DNA of 64,000 nucleotides from Chryseobacterium sp. FP211-J200 (GTDB lineage: Bacteria; Bacteroidota; Bacteroidia; Flavobacteriales; Weeksellaceae): assembly GCF_001643375.1 (NCBI RefSeq), contig NZ_LSHB01000067.1, positions 1 to 64,000 on the forward strand, given 5' to 3'. A program made the translations under genes and the position numbers. This document shows, one piece after another, positions 34,021 through 43,745 of this stretch (positions are counted from its first letter, which is position 1; every line of letters starts with the position of its first letter). The notes under the pieces are model-generated. The model saw only the letters and a program-made list of their open reading frames with translations, was not told the DNA's origin and searched no databases.

Positions 34021-34947
34021 TTAGAAATCGAAATTTACTTTGTCATTGTATTTTGGAGCGAAGTTTTTGGTGTTCAGCTTCTCAATTGTTTTTGCGAAAT
34101 TGTTGATGATGTTGGTCAGGTTTTCTACATCTACGATATTAATATCATCCGTCGCAGCGTGATAGTGCGTTGCTTTGTTCATATCAACCGTTGAAATCGA
34201 ATGAGCGATAATTTTTTTCTTAACGAAGTTGACATTGTCCGATCTGTAAAAAAGCTGTTCGGTTTTGTAAGGGTCAGGATAAATTTTAAGGCCATTGACT
34301 GCATTGGTATTGATCAATTCATCGAAATCAGAAAACTCGTCGCCGGTCATAAAGACCGCATTTTTTCCGAATTGAGATTCTGTTGCCAACATTTCGAAGT
34401 TAAAAAGTGCTGTGATATTTTTGAAAACCGGATTCAATTTTCCATCATTAGCTAAAGCTTTTGAACCAATTAATCCAATTTCTTCCGCATTGAACGCCAT
34501 GAAAACCATAGAGTGATCTGTCTTTTTATCTTTAAAGTAATCAGCCATTCCAATCACTGTAGAAATTCCGCTCGCGTCGTCGTCTGCGCCATTGTAGATA
34601 TTGTCACCAGATTTGTTATTAGTTCCGATGTGATCGAAATGTCCAGAGAATGCCAGACTTTTTTCAGAAGTTCCTTTTTTGATGCCGCAAACGTTGAAAC
34701 CTTTCTGTCCTTTGTACTCAAATGGAATCAGATATGAATCGCCGAAACAGTAATCGAGATTATCTTTTTTGAATTCCGATGCTATGTATTCTGCAGCTTT
34801 GTCATTTTCCGGTGTTCCGAATTTTCTGCCTTTCATCTCATCCGAAGCTAAAGTGGAAACGATATTCACAACTCTTTCCTTAGAGATTTCCTGAGCAAAA
34901 GAAAAGATTGAAAGATTGATAAAAAGGAAGAGGTTTAGTTTTTTCAT
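34021..34947 (-). CDS. M28 family zinc aminopeptidase, exported
   Basis: 308 residues from the ATG at 34947, which begins the signal peptide (MKKLNLFLFINLSIFSFAQ). An upstream in-frame ATG at 35085 is rejected because it would add 46 non-signal residues and run over a -7-like box (34970-34977) and the neighbour's terminator. The M28 metal ligands are visible: SGHFDHIGT, NGADDDASG and AFNAEEIGLIGSKAL. Members cleave N-terminal residues of peptides, in the periplasm here. Preceded by DUF4293 on the same strand but separated by a terminator. Confidence 0.9.
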   Translation of the reverse strand: MKKLNLFLFINLSIFSFAQEISKERVVNIVSTLASDEMKGRKFGTPENDKAAEYIASEFKKDNLDYCFGDSYLIPFEYKGQKGFNVCGIKKGTSEKSLAFSGHFDHIGTNNKSGDNIYNGADDDASGISTVIGMADYFKDKKTDHSMVFMAFNAEEIGLIGSKALANDGKLNPVFKNITALFNFEMLATESQFGKNAVFMTGDEFSDFDELINTNAVNGLKIYPDPYKTEQLFYRSDNVNFVKKKIIAHSISTVDMNKATHYHAATDDINIVDVENLTNIINNFAKTIEKLNTKNFAPKYNDKVNFDF

Positions 34948-35036
34948 GATGGTCAATTTATTAATAAAACAAAGATATGATTGATAAGTCAATGATTTCT
35001 TGGTTTTGTTACCATTATTCTTAATTAAAACAAAAA

Positions 35037-35061
35037 AACAGCCTCCAAAAAGGAAGCTGTT
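35037..35061 (-). terminator. Terminator of the DUF4293 gene
   Basis: Minus strand: AACAGCTTCC, 5-nt loop, GGAGGCTGTT with one mismatch, then a T-run (A-run at 35031-35038 on plus). It lies inside the discarded longer reading frame of the M28 gene. Confidence 0.8.
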
Positions 35062-35087
35062 CTTACTCAAAAAAATCGTCGTCAAGT

Positions 35088-35477
35088 TTATCGAAGTCTG
35101 TCTACAGATTTTACGAGCCTCTCATCTTTCTTGATGTACACATTTGCAAGGAGCAAACATATGATCGCAATCACTGAGAAAACCGGCTCAATACCCTTCT
35201 CAGGAAATGTGATTCCTCCGGGTAAGTTTTGCAGCCAATAAATCAAAAAACCAAGCAACAAAGCGTTTATAAAAATGCTGATGTTATTCAGCAAGATCTG
35301 TCTTTTGCGGTTTTTGAAACTAAAGATACTTAGCAATCCTAATAATATTAACAAGACAGTAGAAATATTAATAATTAGATTTCCACCCAATATATCAAAA
35401 TCCTGCGCTGTCAGGTTTAGGAACAAAGCGCCTAACACAGCTAATAATATCCAGATTGTTTGTATTCTTTGTAACAT
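35088..35477 (-). CDS. DUF4293 integral membrane protein
   Basis: 129 residues with four predicted membrane helices (about 7-25, 33-50, 62-82 and 95-113) joined by short loops and a basic C-terminus (YIKKDERLVKSVDRLR). It matches the flavobacterial DUF4293 family (MLQRIQTIWILLA start), which is characteristically found divergent from rho. Function unknown. Its promoter interleaves with that of rho in the 173-nt gap. It is followed by its own terminator. Confidence 0.88.
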   Translation of the reverse strand: MLQRIQTIWILLAVLGALFLNLTAQDFDILGGNLIINISTVLLILLGLLSIFSFKNRKRQILLNNISIFINALLLGFLIYWLQNLPGGITFPEKGIEPVFSVIAIICLLLANVYIKKDERLVKSVDRLR

Positions 35478-35520
35478 CTTTTTTGATTATTTCCTTTTTA
35501 GAAAGGGAACAAATTGTCTG

Positions 35521-35551
35521 CAAAAATAAAATAATTTTTGCTTAATTCAAA
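35521..35551 (-). promoter_or_regulatory. DUF4293 promoter
   Basis: Minus strand: TTTG (35548-35551), exactly 19 nt, TATTTTTG (35521-35528). The -33 box lies between the two boxes of the opposing rho promoter. Confidence 0.85.
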
Positions 35552-35567
35552 AATTAATGTAGATTTG
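35537..35567 (+). promoter_or_regulatory. rho promoter
   Basis: TTTG (35537-35540), exactly 19 nt, TAGATTTG (35560-35567) followed by C. Predicted start near 35574, leaving a leader of about 77 nt before rho. Confidence 0.85.
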
Positions 35568-35650
35568 CATTGTAATCACCTATTAAAAATGATAATCGCC
35601 TGATTTTCATTCTTACTTTTACAAAATAAATTTACTTTTTTACGCATTAT

Positions 35651-37432
35651 ATGTTTAATATTGAAACGCTAAGGTCAAAATCCGATGAGGAGTTGACCAA
35701 ACTTTCTAAAGATCTAGGCGTCAATTTGGCAAAGAAAAGCTCCCCAGAAGAGACAGTTTTCGCAATTCTGGACTATCAGGCTTCTAATCCAAAAATCATC
35801 AAAGATTATCTAAACGCCAATCAGGAAAATATGAATAAGAACACAGAAGACCATTCTGAGGAAAAAGCTGCTCCTGCTAAGAAACGAGGCAGAAAACCTG
35901 CAGAGAAGCCAAAGCAAGAAGCTGAGATTCCTACAACAGAGGTTGTAAAAGAAGAAGTTCCTGTAGCGGTAGAAACGCCGGTTGCAACGGAGGAAGTGAA
36001 GAAACCAAATCCACCGAAGAAAAAACCACAAAAAGCACGTGTTGTAGCCAACGACAATAAAGAGGTCGTAGCAGAAGCTAAGCCAGAGGAAACAACTCAG
36101 CCAACAGAAACAGAGCCAAAAACTGACGAAAAACCAGAGGAAACAAAACCTCAACAAAGACAGCCTCAACAGCAAAATAACCGTCAGCAGCAACAAAAGA
36201 CCAACAATAACAATAGAGGTCAGCAAAAAACACAAAACCCCAATTCTCCCCAACAAAACAATCAAAAAGAACCATCCGAAAACCAACAGGACAATTCTCC
36301 AAAGAAAGAATTCAACTTTGATGGATTGATCACAATAGAAGGTGTTTTGGAAATTCTTCCAGACAATTACGGATTCCTTCGTTCTTCAGATTTCAGTTAT
36401 ATCTCTTCTCCAGACGACGTTTATGTTTCTACCAATCAGATCAGAAATTATGGTTTGAAAACGGGAGACACGGTTAAAGGTCACGTGAGACTGCCAAAAG
36501 AAGGCGAGAAATATTTCTCACTTTTGAAACCGACTGAAGTTAACGGACGAGATCTAGCATTTATCAAAGACCGTGTAGCATTCGAATATTTGACGCCACT
36601 TTTCCCTCAGGAGAAATTCAATCTCGCAGGAAAAGGTTCTACACTTTCTACAAGAATTGTTGACTTATTCGCACCAATTGGAAAAGGACAAAGAGCAATG
36701 ATTGTTGCTCAGCCAAAAACTGGGAAAACGATTTTGCTAAAAGATATCGCCAACGCTATTTCAGCCAATCACCCAGAAGCTTATATGATGGTCCTTCTTA
36801 TCGACGAACGTCCTGAGGAAGTGACTGATATGCAGAGAAGTGTGAATGCAGAAGTGATTGCATCTACTTTTGATGAAGCAGCGGACAAGCACGTAAAAGT
36901 GGCAAATCTGGTTCTTTCAAAAGCACAAAGAATGGTTGAATGTGGACACGATGTTGTAATTCTTCTAGACTCGATCACGAGATTGGCAAGAGCTTACAAT
37001 ACGGTAACGCCAGCTTCCGGAAAAATACTTTCTGGTGGTGTGGATGCCAACGCACTTCACAAACCAAAACGTTTCTTCGGTGCAGCCAGAAAAATTGAAA
37101 ATGGAGGATCATTGACCATCATCGCAACTGCTTTGATCGATACAGGTTCCAAAATGGACGAGGTGATCTTCGAAGAGTTCAAAGGAACTGGAAATATGGA
37201 ATTGCAATTGGACAGAAAAATCGCTAATAAGAGAATCTATCCGGCTGTCGATTTGGTTTCATCTAGCACAAGAAGAGATGACCTTCTTTTGGACGAGGCA
37301 ACGATGCAGAGAATGTGGATCATGAGAAAGTATCTTGCTGATATGAATCCAATGGAAGCGATGGAGTTTGTTCAAAAACAAATGAAAGCGACTCTAAACA
37401 ATGAGGAATTCTTGATGTCTATGAACAGATAA
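35651..37432 (+). CDS. rho: Transcription termination factor Rho with long low-complexity insert
   Basis: 593 residues against about 419 in E. coli. Order: N-terminal Rho_N helical domain (1-50); a low-complexity insert (about 60-220) rich in Lys/Glu/Pro first and in Gln/Asn later; the RNA-binding cold-shock-type domain ([21 protein letters not shown], about 230-300); and the RecA-type motor with Walker A AQPKTGKT (353-360), [12 protein letters not shown] and the R-loop. Rho is an RNA-dependent hexameric helicase that ends transcription. The insert is typical of Bacteroidota and may drive phase separation or RNA binding. ATG at 35651 gives the usual MFNIETL start. Confidence 0.96.
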   Translation: MFNIETLRSKSDEELTKLSKDLGVNLAKKSSPEETVFAILDYQASNPKIIKDYLNANQENMNKNTEDHSEEKAAPAKKRGRKPAEKPKQEAEIPTTEVVKEEVPVAVETPVATEEVKKPNPPKKKPQKARVVANDNKEVVAEAKPEETTQPTETEPKTDEKPEETKPQQRQPQQQNNRQQQQKTNNNNRGQQKTQNPNSPQQNNQKEPSENQQDNSPKKEFNFDGLITIEGVLEILPDNYGFLRSSDFSYISSPDDVYVSTNQIRNYGLKTGDTVKGHVRLPKEGEKYFSLLKPTEVNGRDLAFIKDRVAFEYLTPLFPQEKFNLAGKGSTLSTRIVDLFAPIGKGQRAMIVAQPKTGKTILLKDIANAISANHPEAYMMVLLIDERPEEVTDMQRSVNAEVIASTFDEAADKHVKVANLVLSKAQRMVECGHDVVILLDSITRLARAYNTVTPASGKILSGGVDANALHKPKRFFGAARKIENGGSLTIIATALIDTGSKMDEVIFEEFKGTGNMELQLDRKIANKRIYPAVDLVSSSTRRDDLLLDEATMQRMWIMRKYLADMNPMEAMEFVQKQMKATLNNEEFLMSMNR

Positions 37433-37455
37433 TCAGATTATCATCTAATATAAAA

Positions 37456-37486
37456 AAGTTCGGCTCGCAAATGCGAGCCGTAACTT
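37456..37486 (+). terminator. Terminator after rho
   Basis: GC-rich perfect 9-bp stem CGGCTCGCA / TGCGAGCCG (37461-37480) extended by AAGTT / AACTT with a one-base bulge, then a short AT-rich tail. The T-run is short, so termination may be weak or helped by Rho. Confidence 0.75.
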
Positions 37487-37511
37487 TATAGTAAAGTGAA
37501 AACCTTTACCA

Positions 37512-37805
37512 TTAATTCATAAAGACGTCTTCGACATCTGTTTTTCTTTTCAAAACAGAATGTGCATAAGAACAATGCGCTTTGATCGTCCACCCATTTT
37601 TTCTAGCAAATTCCACAGATTTCTCTACCAATTTTTTGCCAAGACCCTGTCCTTCAAACTTTGGAAAGACCATCACATAACTTACAATTAGTTTCTTAAG
37701 CTCCGGAACGATCGTGTACGTGAGTCTTCCGATATCTTCTGCAGAATTCTTTAGTGTGATGTAACCGCCGTTTCCGGATTTGTTATTTTCAAAGCTGAGA
37801 TCCAT
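37512..37805 (-). CDS. Small GNAT-type N-acetyltransferase
   Basis: 97 residues, the short YjdJ-like form of the GNAT fold. The acetyl-CoA loop is GQGLGKKLV (about 53-61), preceded by VSYVMVFPKFE and followed by EFARKNGWTIKAHCSYAHSVL. Members of this short group acetylate unknown small molecules or proteins in the cytoplasm. It is monocistronic, converging with the rho terminator. Substrate unknown. Confidence 0.87.
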   Translation of the reverse strand: MDLSFENNKSGNGGYITLKNSAEDIGRLTYTIVPELKKLIVSYVMVFPKFEGQGLGKKLVEKSVEFARKNGWTIKAHCSYAHSVLKRKTDVEDVFMN

Positions 37806-37869
37806 AAGAGTTTGTTTTTATAAGTCATAGCGAAAAATATTCCAAACAATAATAAATCAACAATGTTCT

Positions 37870-38379
37870 CTAAATAATTTTAGTTTCAAAGTATTTGAAC
37901 AGGATTGCTATCACCAAAGCAAGAATCATCAATGCCATATTTCTATTTGTTTTTTCTGACCTCAAAACTTCATCAATGATCTTCTTTACTTTCTTAAAAT
38001 CAAAAATGAGTATTATTAAGACTAAAATCTGATAATAAATTGCCGAATTCAAAGCTGTGATCTCATAAACATAATCCTGTAAAATGATATTAGACAAAAT
38101 AACGGTAAGCAAGATGCATCCAAGAACTCTCGTCCGATTTAACAATAATAATATTCCACCAATAACTTCAAACACTCCAATGATAATTGGATAGATCAAT
38201 GAGTAGGAATAGAACGTCCACATCAACTTGTGACCTTCGGAGACATTCAGATTTGTGGCATCTTTAAAACTTTGAAATTGAACAGGTTTACTGATTCCAT
38301 AAACGATCATCGACCCTGCAACTACAAAAATGATGGTCCAATAAAAAATGTATTTGACCTTTTCCTGATAAGAGTTCAT
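37870..38379 (-). CDS. Integral membrane protein, DoxX-like
   Basis: 169 residues with about four to five membrane spans (about 10-30, 55-80, 85-103, 112-130, 145-165). The GVFEVIGGILLLLNRTRVLG segment is the pattern seen in DoxX-like proteins. These small membrane proteins are of unknown or varied function. Separated from the T9SS plug-type gene by only 12 nt on the same strand, so likely in one operon. No enzyme motif is visible. Confidence 0.65.
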   Translation of the reverse strand: MNSYQEKVKYIFYWTIIFVVAGSMIVYGISKPVQFQSFKDATNLNVSEGHKLMWTFYSYSLIYPIIIGVFEVIGGILLLLNRTRVLGCILLTVILSNIILQDYVYEITALNSAIYYQILVLIILIFDFKKVKKIIDEVLRSEKTNRNMALMILALVIAILFKYFETKII

Positions 38380-38391
38380 TGAATCAAAAAA

Positions 38392-39603
38392 TTATCTAAC
38401 CGGCGTTCGGAATTCACCATAACCAATAAGTCCGTCGAAGTTTCTACCAAATGGCGTGTAATATAAAAAGGCTTGATAGAGGTTTTCTGTCTGCCAGAAG
38501 TTTCCGTTGACCTCTCCATAATTCAGTTTACCATCTGCACCTTTTGTGGCAATAATGTAACTGTAAAAACCTTGTTTTAAATAGATCTTTGCCAAATACT
38601 TTTGTGACTTCTCGTCATATTGCATTTGACTTTTTGCGTCAGCTTTGTAATCGTTGAACAATCCAAGAACATAGAATTCCTTATCCGATTTCTGACTGTC
38701 AAGTGCAAAATATACCCAAGAATAATCGCCTTCTCTGTCCGCATCTCTCTCAATTCCAAGGTCATTCCTTCTGAAATAGAATGCACCATTCACATCTGGC
38801 TGATATTGGTAATCGCCGGGATAAGCCCAAACCGGATGAAGATAGGTATAATTTTTTCCATCGATATTTTCCGTATTGGCCACCATATCCAAAGCCTGAT
38901 TCATGACTTTGTTATCGAAATAATAGAACTCATTATTCCCTGGAAAAGCTAAACCTAACTGCTGAAACAAAAGTTGATTGCCTAATGTAGAACTTGGCCG
39001 GATATTGTTGAGCGCAATTCCCCAATTGTTATTCTGAATGACACTTAATGATAAAGAAGACAGATTATTGGTAATTCCCGCACCATTTCCAGTAGCTTGA
39101 ATTTCAACTCTTTGTTTGGCATTTGGATTTTTAGCATCGATGAATCTTGTGACATTGATCCCAAGGTTCGCTCCATCTTCATAGATTGAAAATCTCTTTT
39201 TGAACAAAGGCTTTTCCTGAGAATCCTTATAAACGATGATGTCGTAATTCCCTGAGATTTTCGGTTGGATCTTCTCGTTCGGGAAAGTCAATTCGTAATG
39301 CGTGTATTTTTGGTAAGTATTGAAGGAATATTGGAATTGGTCGATTAGGGCATTCATACTTCCGTTCGCATATTCTGTGAAGAAAAGGCCGTCCTCTTCC
39401 CAATTTCTATTGTAATGTTTGTAAGTATAACGGTAGATCTGGCTGGAGTTTGAAAGGTCATCGAATCTCAAGATCAACTGTTGACCTTGCGCAATGAAAG
39501 GCGTTTCGTCATTGGTCTTTGGATTGAAAATCTGAACGCTTTTGATTTCCTGCGCAAAAGAAAATGCACTTAAAAAAATAATAAATAGTCTAAATACCTT
39601 CAT
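38392..39603 (-). CDS. Type IX secretion system plug-type protein (DUF5103)
   Basis: 403 residues, signal peptide ending FSFAQ. The sequence QEIKSVQIFNP ... QLILRFDDLSNSSQIYRYTYKHYNRNW, INVTRFIDAKNPNAKQRVEI and YPGDYQYQPDVNGAFYFRRND corresponds to the family formerly called DUF5103, now annotated as the type IX plug protein. In the type IX system this periplasmic/outer-membrane component is thought to close the translocon pore. The window also encodes a T9SS client at 50580-51896. Co-oriented with the DoxX-like gene. The paralogue number in the genome is unknown. Confidence 0.8.
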   Translation of the reverse strand: MKVFRLFIIFLSAFSFAQEIKSVQIFNPKTNDETPFIAQGQQLILRFDDLSNSSQIYRYTYKHYNRNWEEDGLFFTEYANGSMNALIDQFQYSFNTYQKYTHYELTFPNEKIQPKISGNYDIIVYKDSQEKPLFKKRFSIYEDGANLGINVTRFIDAKNPNAKQRVEIQATGNGAGITNNLSSLSLSVIQNNNWGIALNNIRPSSTLGNQLLFQQLGLAFPGNNEFYYFDNKVMNQALDMVANTENIDGKNYTYLHPVWAYPGDYQYQPDVNGAFYFRRNDLGIERDADREGDYSWVYFALDSQKSDKEFYVLGLFNDYKADAKSQMQYDEKSQKYLAKIYLKQGFYSYIIATKGADGKLNYGEVNGNFWQTENLYQAFLYYTPFGRNFDGLIGYGEFRTPVR

Positions 39604-39648
39604 CTTGCTAAGTTAATGTTTTATATTTTTACAGATAAATTAAATCAA

Positions 39649-40287
39649 ATGTTACACGTAGAATCTTTCACTTTCAATCCGTTTTCCGAAAATACGTACC
39701 TCATTTATAACGATGAAAAGGAGGCTTTTCTTATCGATCCAGGAAATATGCCAGATGCAGAGACCAAAGTTTTAGCTGATTTTATCAAATCCAAAGAACT
39801 TAAAATCAGAAATATACTTCTGACACACGCACACATCGATCACATTATCGGTTTGCAATGGGCTTATGATGAGTTTCAAGTTCCGGTTTTGGTTCATCTC
39901 AATGAAATTGAAATTCTTGAACAAGCACCTTTCACAGCAAAGAAATATGGTTTCTTTTTTCCAGCTTTCACAGGTGAGATCAAAAATATAAAAGAAGGAG
40001 AAGAATTGAAATTAGGTTCCGATACATTCCAGATTTTCGATGTTCCTGGACATTCGCCGGGAAGTGTTGCTTTTTATAATAATGAGAACGAATTTGTGAT
40101 TTCCGGAGATGCCCTTTTTATGATGAGCATTGGCAGAACAGATCTTTACAAAGGCGATTATGACCAATTGATCACGAGTATTAAAACCAAGTTACTGACG
40201 CTTCCAGAATCAACCAAAGTTTTCAGCGGACACGGAGAATCGACGACGATCGGTTTTGAAAAAGCACACAATTCATTTTTGAACTAA
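39649..40287 (+). CDS. MBL-fold metallo-hydrolase (glyoxalase II-like)
   Basis: 212 residues from the ATG at 39649, giving the family-typical MLHVESFTFNPFSENTYLI start; an ATG 33 nt earlier adds non-conserved residues. The metal site is intact: HAHIDH (binds both zincs), GHSPGS (third ligand), SGDALF (bridging Asp) and FSGHGEST (last His). Such small enzymes hydrolyse thioesters such as S-D-lactoylglutathione analogues; with bacillithiol as the likely thiol here, a bacillithiol thioester is conceivable but inferred. Cytoplasmic, divergent from the plug-type gene, followed 8 nt later by a secreted protein. Confidence 0.88.
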   Translation: MLHVESFTFNPFSENTYLIYNDEKEAFLIDPGNMPDAETKVLADFIKSKELKIRNILLTHAHIDHIIGLQWAYDEFQVPVLVHLNEIEILEQAPFTAKKYGFFFPAFTGEIKNIKEGEELKLGSDTFQIFDVPGHSPGSVAFYNNENEFVISGDALFMMSIGRTDLYKGDYDQLITSIKTKLLTLPESTKVFSGHGESTTIGFEKAHNSFLN

Positions 40288-40295
40288 TTATTTAA

Positions 40296-41051
40296 ATGAT
40301 GAAATACAAAATCCTGATTCTTCTTTTATTGATTTTCAATCTTTCGTTTGCTCAAAATGATTTGGACAAAACGGAAATTGAGAACATTCAAAAACTGATC
40401 AACTTATTTAAAACTAAAAACGTCGACGGAATTTCGAAAATAATTACCTATCCGTTGAATAGAGAATATCCAATTCCATCAGTCAAAAATGAAGTTGATC
40501 TGAAGAAAAGATTCAACCAGATCTTTGATAAAAAAATCATCGGTATCATTTCAAATTCAAAGATCGATCAATGGTCAGAAGTCGGCTGGCGCGGAATCAT
40601 GCTCGACAGAGGTGATGTTTGGATAGAATCGGATGGCAGGATCAAGGCTTTAAACTATCAAAGTGATTTGGAGATCGCTCAAAAAAACAGACTGATCAAT
40701 CATGATAAAAATAAACTACATTCATCGTTAAAAACTTTCAAATCACCAACTTACAAGATTCAAACAAAAAGTTATCTGATCAGGATTGATGAATTGGCGA
40801 ACGGAAAATACCGTTACGCTTCCTGGAAAATCGGAAAATCCGAAGCTTCAAAACCTGACCTTATCTTAGCAAATGGAGAACTGAAATTCGATGGAAGCGG
40901 TGGCAATCACACCATCACTTTTACAAAAGGTGAATATAATTATAATGTTTACAGAGGCATCATTGGGGAAAGAGATGCGGCAGAAATATCATTGACCGTT
41001 GAACAAAATGGTAAAATAATCTTACAACAAGATGGCCAATTATTAGAATAA
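40296..41051 (+). CDS. Secreted protein of unknown function
   Basis: 251 residues with a signal peptide (about 1-20, NLSFAQ). An alternative ATG sits one codon on. The mature chain reads as two halves. The first (about 30-130) has a pattern seen in SnoaL/NTF2-like domains, with IQKLINLFKTKNVDGISKI and GWRGIMLDRGDVWIESDGRI. The second (about 150-250) is beta-rich, with YRYASWKIGKSEASKPDLILANGEL and ISLTVEQNGKIILQQDG. I do not recognise a named family. Follows the MBL hydrolase by 8 nt and ends in a strong terminator. Confidence 0.65.
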   Translation: MMKYKILILLLLIFNLSFAQNDLDKTEIENIQKLINLFKTKNVDGISKIITYPLNREYPIPSVKNEVDLKKRFNQIFDKKIIGIISNSKIDQWSEVGWRGIMLDRGDVWIESDGRIKALNYQSDLEIAQKNRLINHDKNKLHSSLKTFKSPTYKIQTKSYLIRIDELANGKYRYASWKIGKSEASKPDLILANGELKFDGSGGNHTITFTKGEYNYNVYRGIIGERDAAEISLTVEQNGKIILQQDGQLLE

Positions 41052-41083
41052 AAGAACGCTTCCAAGTTGGAAGCGTTCTTTTT
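41048..41083. terminator. Bidirectional terminator
   Basis: AGAACGCTTCCA / TGGAAGCGTTCT (12-bp perfect stem) with A-run before and T-run after, at 41051-41077 plus flanks. It separates the secreted-protein gene from pckA, which converges. Confidence 0.9.
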
Positions 41084-41099
41084 AACAATTATTTCTATT

Positions 41100-42713
41100 T
41101 TAATGTTGATGAACTTCTGACAGCACAGGTCCTGATGGAATCAATGCTTTTGCTTCATCGTTATCTGCAAACTGTTCAAAATACTTGATATATCGCGCAG
41201 CAAGATCTTTCGCTTTTTTCTCCCAATCGGAGTTATTCTCGTAAGTATCTCTTGGATCCAAAATATGTTCAGAAACATTTGGAAGAGAAGTTGGGAATTC
41301 CAAATTCATAATTGGAACGTGATCCGTTTTTGCTTTATCAATGCTTCCATCAATGATCGCATCGATGATCGCTCTCGTATCTTTCAGAGAAATTCTTTTG
41401 CCAGTTCCGTTCCAGCCTGTGTTTACCAAATAAGCTTTTGCATTATGCTCTTTCATTTTCCCAATCAAAGTTTTGGAATACATGGTTGGATGAAGTGTTA
41501 AAAATGCCTCGCCGAAAGCCGGAGAAAAGGATGGCGTTGGTTCTGTAATCCCACGCTCTGTTCCTGCTAATTTTGATGTATAACCACAAAGGAAATGATA
41601 CTGTGCCTGGCATTCTGTCAAAATAGAAACCGGAGGCAAAACCCCAAAAGCATCGGCCGACAAGTAAATGATCTTGCTAGCGTGTCCAGCTTTGGATGGT
41701 AAAACTATTTTGCTGATGTGATAAATGGGATAAGAAACCCTTGTATTTTCTGTAATCGATCCATCAGTATAATCTACGTTTCCGTCTTCGTCTGTGATTA
41801 CATTTTCCAAAAGTGCATCTCTTCTGATCGCACCGAAAATATCGGGTTCTTTTTCTTTGCTAAGGTCGATCACTTTTGCATAACAGCCACCTTCATAATT
41901 GAAAACGCCATTGTTATCCCAGCCATGTTCGTCGTCACCGATGAGATATCGTTTCGGATCGGCAGAAAGCGTCGTCTTGCCAGTTCCGGAAAGTCCGAAG
42001 AAAACAGCAACATCGCCTTTCGCACCAACGTTTGCAGAACAATGCATAGAAGCCATTCCTTTCAATGGAAGGTAGTAATTCATGATAGAAAACATCCCTT
42101 TTTTCATTTCTCCGCCATACCAAGTTCCGCCGATGATCTGCATCTTTTTCGTAAGGTCGAACATTACAAAAACCTCAGAATTAAGTCCTTGTTTTTCCCA
42201 ATTTGGATTCACAGAATCAGAAGAATTGATGACCACAAAATCTGGCTCTCCATAATTTTGAAGGTCATAATGAGAAGGGCGAATGAACATATTCATCACA
42301 AAATGCGCTTGCCAAGCCACTTTGGTTACGAATCGCACTTTCAGCCGGGTGTCTTCGTTCGATCCGCAATATGTATCAATGACGTAAATGCTTTCATCGG
42401 AAAGATCGTTGGTGACAATATCTTTCAGTTCGTCAAAAACTTCTACGGAAGTTGGGCGGTTGATCGTTCCATCCCACCAGATCGTATCTTTTGTGATGTT
42501 GTCATTGACGATATATCTGTCTTTAGGTGATCTACCTGTAAAAATCCCTGTTTTTACGGCAACTGCGCCAGATTTTGTCAGCACTCCTTTGGCAAAACCA
42601 GAATTTTTCGGGTGCATTTCTGCCTGGAAAATTTCTTCGTAAGTTGGATTGTGGAAGATTTCTTTGGGATTGAAAATGCCTTGACGTTCAAGATAAGATT
42701 TTAGCTTTTCCAT
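41100..42713 (-). CDS. pckA: Phosphoenolpyruvate carboxykinase (ATP)
   Basis: 537 residues. Converts oxaloacetate and ATP to PEP, CO2 and ADP as the first step of gluconeogenesis. The kinase-1a/P-loop is GLSGTGKTT (240-248), followed by LIGDDEHGW (kinase-2 and metal). The substrate/Mn site lies in [14 protein letters not shown] and [15 protein letters not shown], and [15 protein letters not shown]-type sequence is also present. The ATP-dependent form (not GTP) is clear from the adenine-binding [11 protein letters not shown] region. A good promoter lies upstream (42748-42777). Convergent with the secreted-protein gene. Confidence 0.97.
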   Translation of the reverse strand: MEKLKSYLERQGIFNPKEIFHNPTYEEIFQAEMHPKNSGFAKGVLTKSGAVAVKTGIFTGRSPKDRYIVNDNITKDTIWWDGTINRPTSVEVFDELKDIVTNDLSDESIYVIDTYCGSNEDTRLKVRFVTKVAWQAHFVMNMFIRPSHYDLQNYGEPDFVVINSSDSVNPNWEKQGLNSEVFVMFDLTKKMQIIGGTWYGGEMKKGMFSIMNYYLPLKGMASMHCSANVGAKGDVAVFFGLSGTGKTTLSADPKRYLIGDDEHGWDNNGVFNYEGGCYAKVIDLSKEKEPDIFGAIRRDALLENVITDEDGNVDYTDGSITENTRVSYPIYHISKIVLPSKAGHASKIIYLSADAFGVLPPVSILTECQAQYHFLCGYTSKLAGTERGITEPTPSFSPAFGEAFLTLHPTMYSKTLIGKMKEHNAKAYLVNTGWNGTGKRISLKDTRAIIDAIIDGSIDKAKTDHVPIMNLEFPTSLPNVSEHILDPRDTYENNSDWEKKAKDLAARYIKYFEQFADNDEAKALIPSGPVLSEVHQH

Positions 42714-42747
42714 TTTTAATTTTTTTTGAAGATTAAAGGTGTTGGGA

Positions 42748-42777
42748 CAAATGTAAAAATATCAGCGAACTATGAAA
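42748..42777 (-). promoter_or_regulatory. pckA promoter
   Basis: Minus strand: TTTC (42774-42777), 18 nt, TACATTTG (42748-42755). The -7 box is exact and the -33 box has three of four bases. Confidence 0.65.
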
Positions 42778-42831
42778 GTTTTTATTAACTGATTTTCATC
42801 AGTTTAAATTTTATTCATAATTAATTAACAA

Positions 42832-43734
42832 TCAATTAATTAAATCATCCCAAGAAAATATTTTACCGAAACCGTGCGTTTTAAAATAGGCTTTATAATC
42901 TCCAAATTTTGACGCAAGAACGAAATCTCCGCCCCAAGCACCCAAACTTTTGACAAAGCCGGGATAGTTTTGGAAATATTTTTCTTTCACGGCAGGAGTT
43001 CCAAGAAAAATAGCAAGTTTTTGCTCGTGAATGGTCATCAATTGTGAAAATTCTTCCAAATTCTGACTATTGAGGACCAGTTTGGTTAATTCAGAATATT
43101 CATTGATTAATTCTGTTGAAGTTGCCTTTGACTTGTAATGAGAAATCCCCTCTCGTGTGTCTTGTTTTTGATTGAGGTGGATGAAGATCAAGTCATCTTT
43201 AAAGCTTGGATCAAAGTTCACTTTCTCATAAACCCTTTCTGGAAAACGACTGTAAAGAACTGCGGACTTTTCCTTTGCCACAGCCACATCATAACCACTG
43301 CCGCCGAGACTTATTTCATTAAGGACAAAAGGATCGATCTCTGCCCATTCGCCGAGATTGCTCATCAAAGTGGAACTACTGCCCAATCCGAAATCCGAAG
43401 GAAACTGGAGATTGGTTTTAAGATGATAAGAATTGTTTGTTTTAAATTTGATCTCAGAAAGTTCCTGAACATTTTTCAAAACATTTAGAATAAACTCGGA
43501 TGCTTTTTGATCATTGGTTTTAATGATAGTCCAAGTTTTATAATCAATAATGGTTTCCAGCCACAATTGGTCTTGATGATAAGCATTCCAATAGATCAGT
43601 GACCTCTCATCATCACTCTCGTCAAAAAAAAACTCTTGTCCTAGCTTTGTGGGAACAGTCAGGACAAGAGCACCATCAACAGCAACATATTCTGAGGTCA
43701 GCATCAGCTTTCCGGGTGAAAATATTCTGTTCAT
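42832..43734 (-). CDS. GYDIA-type GHMP kinase, possible mevalonate-pathway kinase
   Basis: 300 residues of the GHMP kinase superfamily. Motif 1 (FSPGKLMLTSEYVAVDGA), motif 2 DFGLGSSSTLMS and the substrate motif GGSGYDVAVA are visible; the last is the GYDIA signature, here with Val, that names this flavobacterial group. These proteins stand near mevalonate-pathway genes in Bacteroidota and are proposed to phosphorylate mevalonate or phosphomevalonate for isoprenoid synthesis. Neither is proven. It is 11 nt after the fabD stop on the same strand, so probably one transcript. Cytoplasmic. Confidence 0.78.
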   Translation of the reverse strand: MNRIFSPGKLMLTSEYVAVDGALVLTVPTKLGQEFFFDESDDERSLIYWNAYHQDQLWLETIIDYKTWTIIKTNDQKASEFILNVLKNVQELSEIKFKTNNSYHLKTNLQFPSDFGLGSSSTLMSNLGEWAEIDPFVLNEISLGGSGYDVAVAKEKSAVLYSRFPERVYEKVNFDPSFKDDLIFIHLNQKQDTREGISHYKSKATSTELINEYSELTKLVLNSQNLEEFSQLMTIHEQKLAIFLGTPAVKEKYFQNYPGFVKSLGAWGGDFVLASKFGDYKAYFKTHGFGKIFSWDDLIN

Positions 43735-43745
43735 TAATTAAATTT

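Noticed and set aside
34948-35085. N-terminal extension of the M28 peptidase
   Set aside because: It lacks a signal peptide of its own, runs over the DUF4293 terminator and a -7-like box; the ATG at 34947 starts a clean signal peptide.
35810-36302. Long minus-strand reading frames opposite rho
   Set aside because: They are shadows of the low-complexity Lys/Glu/Gln insert; composition is Phe/Leu/Cys-rich without motifs.
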